The notes under the pieces: model-generated
What the model was told of the DNA's origin: nothing
Databases searched by the model: none
The model's input: only the letters and a program-made list of their open reading frames with translations
In this document: piece after piece, positions 59,301 to 64,000 of the stretch
Numbering within the stretch: position 1 is the first letter of the stretch
Layout of the letters: each line of letters starts with the position of its first letter
Translations under genes and position numbers: made by a program
NCBI GenBank assembly: GCA_036971615.1
Contig: JAYKKR010000003.1
Coordinates: forward strand, 2,511,635 to 2,575,634
Origin: Amyloporia xantha
Taxonomy: Eukaryota > Basidiomycota > Agaricomycetes > Polyporales > Adustoporiaceae
Direction: 5' to 3'
DNA: 64,000 bases

Positions 59301-59977
59301 GAGGCGGAGGACTTGAACACATCGGGAGGTCATCGCCGATGGATCTGGAAGAGGAAGACGTTGAAGAGCTGCCCAAGGCAGCAGCGCCGAGCCAACCTCC
59401 CAAGAAGGTGACCATACTACCTCGCTGGCGAAGGGAACAGATGGCGAAGAAGGGCGGGATCGAAGCGCCAAGCGCAGCGGCTCCAAAGATACCTCAATGG
59501 CGGCTGGCAATAATGGAGGAGGATGCCCAGACCGCCGCGGCTGCGCTGGCTGCTACAGCGAGCCAGTCTGAGTGACGACTTGTTGACCGAAACGCAGGCG
59601 AGTGCTCCACCGTCGAGTCTCGCCACGACCTTGGATACCCCTGCGGCGAGCCAAGACGTTCCTATGGACACCGATGCGAGCCAGGCTAACGAAGGCGCAT
59701 CTGCGGACGACGATGAGCAGTACTGGATCGACAGTGACCGAGACCACATCTGCGACATGTTGGAGCAGGAATCCGATCGGCTGGAGAAATTCATGCGGGA
59801 GTCGAGCGCCGCGTCTGAGGACCTGGACATGTTGAAGCATCTGATGATTGGACAGGGACCCATAGAGAACGCAATATTCGTTCACGACGAGGACGAGCCC
59901 ATGGCTGAACAAACCGCAGACGGATCTGCACCACCCAGAGGAGGTAAGTTTTCTCTTCTTCTCACGTTCGTAAACCA

Positions 59978-60216
59978 GGAATAGCGTCCTGGGACGCTAT
60001 TCCATGGTTTACACGTGCTTGGTGTTTCGTGGAATAGCGTCCTGGGACGCTATTCCATAGTTTGCATGTGCTTGGTGTTTCGTGGAATAGCGTCCTGGGA
60101 CGCTATTCCGTGCGTATGCGTGCGTCGATGTTTCGTGGAATAGCGTCCCCAGGACGCTATTCCATGAGTATGCGTGCTCGATGTTTCGTGGAATAGCGTC
60201 CCAGGACGCTATTCCT
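59978..60216. repeat. P2 palindromes in an A2 intron (five copies)
   Basis: In intron 59,944-60,272, at ~51-56 bp spacing. The spacers themselves are repeated (GTGCTTGGTGTTTCG, CGATGTTTCG), so this block looks like tandem amplification. Confidence 0.88.
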
Positions 60217-61867
60217 GAGTTTCCTATCACATCCTTTGTGTGATTATGTGACAACTCACATCGCTATGATAGGTGCTGATTCCAGTACAGCATCGTCCTC
60301 TCAAGTATCGGTTATCAATGTTGATGACATTCCGGACGCGCCCAAGAGAAGGAAGACGAGGATGGAGAGGACTCCCAAAGCTACCATAGATTGGAACTCT
60401 CCTATCCCTCCTCGGCACAAATTCAATCGGGATGTCGTGGTGAACAGGGATATCAATTTCTTCATTAAATTGCCTGGGCAGAATCGTGAGTGCTTCGTCT
60501 AGCCTAACCTCGCACATGACTGAGACATTAATGATGTTTCGTTTGTTTGCAGAGACTGTGCTTCCGCTCACTAGCCATCGTTTGAAGAAGATGAACGCTG
60601 CCATTCGCGTTATCAAGAACGAGGGCCTTGCGTCGTTCGCTCCAGACGTGATCAGGAAGATAGAGAAGTACATGTCTCCGGAGGATCTACAGAAGTTCGG
60701 TCTGGACGCTCTCATCAAGAAACACGAAGAGGAAGTCAGGGCTACAAAGAAGCCACGATCCCTGCGGAGCCATCTTCGACTCCACCGCCGATGCCCCCAC
60801 CCCTGCTCCTGCCAGCTCGGATTCTGATGCCTCTTTCGCATCTAATTCTCCGTATCCTCCATCGCAGTACACGTCTCCCATTCGTCGCGCTGGTACGTCT
60901 CGCCAGCCCAATTATTTCCCTCAGGAACACAGGCAGCGGCCCAGCGGCCCAGCAGCCTACCAGAGGCAATTCGCCCTGCCCCCCGTTCCAGAGACATCGG
61001 ATCATCTCGCTCGTCAGCCAGCGCATCGGCCTCACCAAGCTCCCTTGCAGTTCACAGACTCTCAAGATTTCGAGAAGTATGCGGATGACATAGAGCAACT
61101 CGAGATCGAGATGCAGGAAGCGGAAGAGGAGCGTGAGCGCAACGCTGGATTAGACTTCACCCAGAGTCAGTTCAACGATTCTGCGCCGTTGTCATCCCAG
61201 GAAGACTTCGAAATGCACTCCAGTGTCGACTCTGGCTTTCATACGGATTCGCTCGGGCAACGGCAAGACAATTCCTCCGCTGTCGCGCTCGGAGCAAAAC
61301 GAGATCGCTCAAATAGCGCGGGGCACGAGCAACGTATGTTTTTTGTCTCTCATCTTGTCCTTCCCTCAATCTGACTTCCTTTTGCATCTGCTTAGGTCCT
61401 GACAAGAAAATGCGCCAGGACGAACGGTCCGACAGTGGTCACGCGCAGGCACACACCGGCACATCCGGCAATGTGCCTCAGCCCCTCGCCGATCTCCGCG
61501 CCGCGTCCTGTGTTCACTCCTCGGATAACTCGCGCAAGCTCAATGGCTGCTGCTGTGCGCGAGTCCTTAACGGTGGCTAACATGGAGCAGCGCCGCGACG
61601 AACTCACAGCGCAAGGCCAGCCTCCTCGCTCGGGTGGGTTTCGTATCCTGGCACCGGCAAGAAACAGCGTGGTGGCTCGCGCTCTCGATCTGGATCCGCA
61701 GCGCCCATGGAACCGTCCAATTCGCAGAAGTCTGGCGCTCAGGGGTCGTCGTCCTCGCATGATCGAGATTTGTCGTGTCGGACGTCTAGTCGCACATTTC
61801 GTTGTCATGCAGCTTATGTCATTTTCGTTTATCTATCGGCGCAACGTTGCGCCTTTTCCTGCTACTA

Positions 61868-62572
61868 ATATCTTCACCCTGCTTCATGTCCTTTACTTAA
61901 ATAGCAGTACCTTTGCAATGGCAATAGTTATCATTTATGCACTCTGGAGCGTGTATACCAGTGGAATCTGTCTCGAGCGCACTGGCCTCGGAGGCAGGCT
62001 GCGTGTCAAGCGCACTACTATTGCATCCGATGCCTGCGAAGTTAGCGACTTCGCCCCGTCCGCGGAGTAGTACCCGGAAGTATATCTGAAACACAGATCT
62101 CATTTCCCTTAATGGTATGTGCCGCAGCAGCGTTCATCCATGCGAGATCCCCGCTGCGTCCCTAATGCGGGACTACCGATGATCCCACCTTTGAGTTAAC
62201 GCGTCGAATCCGCTTTTGGTTAGATCGCGCGTTCAGCGCGATCTCGCCTTTCCGATTCCATTCCCTGTTAAGCTTGCCGACGAACGACGGCTTCAGGGTC
62301 GGGTCACGCTCCGTCGGGTGTCAACGAAAGAAAAATTGAGACCGAAATGTTTCAAATTATTCCAAATTTGCGAGTGGCCCGACCAGGTCGTGCGGCCGAA
62401 GGCGATATCCAAACAAACAGTTGGTGTATAAAAGCCAGCCTCATCCTCTCCATGCTCTGCAGAGCCTGTCCTCAGACAAGCATAGCGTCCTTTGTCTTCG
62501 AACATCGCTCTCCCGCTTTCTCTACATCTATCTCTACTCGCTTTCCAAAATCCTTCGACTCTGCTGCCCTTC
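61868..62572. other. A2-B2 intergenic region
   Basis: The size is similar to the A1-B1 gap. A small inverted repeat GATCGCGCG/CGCGATC lies at 62,223-62,246. No gene recognised. Confidence 0.45.
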
Positions 62573-64000
62573 ATGGACCCCATGGACGTGGACGATATCG
62601 CTGCTCGTTTCGAGCGTGTAAGTCGGAACCCGCTACTCTGTATTTATGAGTGATTTGCTGACCTCTTTGTCTTGGTGTTCAGCAGCGAGCAGCTGCGGAC
62701 GAAGGAAATGCGCCTCCTCCGGCGCCACGAAGTTCTCGCCGAACCGTCACTGAGGAGAAGATGCGTAGAGATGTTACTCGTTCTGCGCAGGAGATACGAG
62801 GCTCACCATGCGTGTTTGTTCTCCAGGGCCGAAGAGACGAGCGATTTCCAGCTCACTCTTGCCGGTGCTCTGGGCCCGATTCGAGCATCGACGATGTCCC
62901 CAACGGGATCACTCGCGCCACGACGCCCCTCGGTCAAGAGAGGAGGGTGCAACGCTGTCTCCTGTACGACGCGGACAGCAGGAACCCTCCTGTCAACTGG
63001 GACCAGCAGCCCACCATCACCGCATTCACTCTCTCCGCCTTCGAGCGCAACTTCCAGGCGTCACGCGACCAGACTGGCGCCATCCAGCCTTCTTCGCAAC
63101 AGAAGGTCAAGCTCCAGATACGACCCCAGAGTACGTGATCCCTTCCTGACAGATGGCCAGTCTCGTCTGGGAGCTCCGCGAGCATTTCATCGACTACGAG
63201 GAGGTCGTCCCTCGCGAGACACGGCCTCGACGCTATATCCCTGCCGAACGCTGTGGTCGATCCGACCTACAGCTTCGTGCTCGACGTCCACAAGCCTTAC
63301 CGTATCTTCAAAAAGCCAAGTTAGAGGTGCGTCGAGGGTTTTTCCACCGAGCGTGTACGTATGATGTACGTCGGCCGCTCTGAACGCGTTGTCGGAGGTC
63401 TGCGCGAACTCGCTATCGCGCCCCCCCACAACTGGCCCAGCGCCGCCGATGCCGAAGGATGGCGCAAGAGCAGTTGGGTGATATGTGCGTACGCCGCTCG
63501 AGAAACGGGTGATTCTACGTATGCTACCTCAAGCCACATCGAGATGTTGCGCTTGTTATCGCCCACTGCGTCAGCTTGAGTCCCCACCCAGCCCATCGCC
63601 GTCACTCGGCCCTACGGGTCTCCCGGGGAGAAAGGACCCGAAAAAGCTCACCGCTGTCTCCAGTGGCACCAATATACCTGTGCGTATCCCGTTAAATCTA
63701 TTGCATGATATATACTGACGAAAACACTCCTTTTTATCCGACCTTCATGCTGCGTTTCCGTGGGAATATCGTCCCGGGACGCTATTCCTACGATATTCAC
63801 CTCTTGCGTTTCACGGAATGCACCGTCCTGGGACGCTATTCCACCATTCTCCACTCATGGCGTTCTTCAAAATTTAACAGGGATTTCAACGGCGCTCGAG
63901 ATGCGCCTGGTCGATACTGTGAAGCTCAGTGATCAAATCTGTGACCAGTGGGAGCCGTGGCTCCAACTCAGGCTCCGGCTGAGTGGAAGGAGGACGGGTT
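62573..64000 (+). pseudogene. Module gene B2, 5' part: homologue of B1, runs off the window
   Basis: MDPMDVDDIAARFER, intron 62,618-62,692, then a Pro/Arg-rich exon. Frame pieces matching B1 in order: LDAISLPNAVVD (B1 LDACLPTVLSD), FVLDVHKPYRIF (B1 LELDLKQPYR), MMYVGRSER (B1 MMYVGRCRD), HPAHR, and after an intron QWEPWLQ (B1 SWEPWVQ), then EWKEDGF in the next frame (B1 RWRKAGF). The pieces lie in different frames, so several small indels are implied (around 63,150, 63,215, 63,320 and 63,945). Intron 63,680-63,880 holds two P2 palindromes. The 3' part lies outside the window. Confidence 0.6.
63758..63843. repeat. P2 palindromes in a B2 intron (two copies)
   Basis: In intron 63,680-63,880; both are slightly degenerate on the left arm (GGAATATCGTCC; GGAATGCACCGTCC) but keep the GGACGCTATTCC right arm. 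Confidence 0.85.

Larger units (their letters stand above)
55276..61867 (+). pseudogene. Module gene A2: homologue of A1 with GGQHR motif, apparent frame breaks
   Basis: It starts MPPKSNAA with an Ala/Lys tract and acidic run, then (exon from 55,525) a domain ending MACGGQHRHAAV (55,852-55,887), equivalent to IIGGHHRREA of A1, followed by a coiled coil. LSRNEVKHRYGET (~56,470) matches A1 LSRNREMHRFYET. A long mostly intact middle part follows (56,433-58,690), then KKEP and Glu-rich repeats (59,070-59,200), then a Ser/Pro/Gln tail. Introns 56,076-56,432 and 59,944-60,272 each hold five P2 palindromes. Apparent frame changes lie near 56,050, 59,285, 59,335, 59,570 and 60,780. The end is uncertain (a stop at 61,867 in the most plausible frame). 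Function unknown. Confidence 0.65.

Overview
The window is nuclear DNA of a mushroom-forming fungus (Agaricomycetes, Basidiomycota). The evidence is genes split by many ~50-60 bp GT-AG introns, agaric-type F-box proteins, a DUF262 gene with tiny exons, a CYP gene and hAT and Helitron relics. There are no bacterial operons. I could join exons by hand for most host genes, and reading frames hold across the splices I checked.

Region 1, about 1-22,000, is ordinary gene-dense euchromatin: an F-box gene; a convergent DUF262 gene; the spindle-checkpoint gene MAD1; a Cys-rich agaric protein; a second F-box protein; the Cdc48 cofactor SHP1/p47; the SMC5/6 subunit NSE3; and a cytochrome P450.

Region 2, about 22,700-26,545, is a nest of broken transposons: a hAT transposase tail cut by a Helitron, whose Rep/N-domain gene is itself cut at about 26,545.

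Region 3, about 26,545 to the window end, is the unusual part. Two divergent copies of a two-gene module lie in the same orientation: A1 (27,222-39,340) then B1 (40,198-45,986), and A2 (55,276-about 61,867) then B2 (62,573 to beyond the window). A proteins start MPPK, carry a GG[HQ]HR motif reminiscent of ParB-like domains and have long charged tails. B proteins are unrecognised but share landmarks (LDxxLP, LD-PYR, MMYVGR, WEPW[VL]Q). Each module carries its own family of short palindromes, P1 (CGCGCATCCG...CGGAAGCGCG, about 25 copies) or P2 (GGAATAGCGTCC-NN-GGACGCTATTCC, about 29 copies). These lie only outside coding exons, mainly in upstream DNA and in a few enlarged introns. Some palindrome-bearing introns are at homologous positions in the two modules although the palindromes are unrelated. 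Module 2 also has two small tandem paralogues (C1, C2).

Two foldback elements with 7-bp target duplications are inserted here: FB1 (32,709-38,878) splits an A1 exon exactly in frame, and FB2 (47,234-49,461) sits in a tandem array whose empty site is also present in the window. A1, B1, A2 and B2 all carry apparent single-base frame breaks while the host genes do not, so the module copies look like decaying mobile or selfish DNA. The A-B-palindrome module is the best candidate for an undescribed system.
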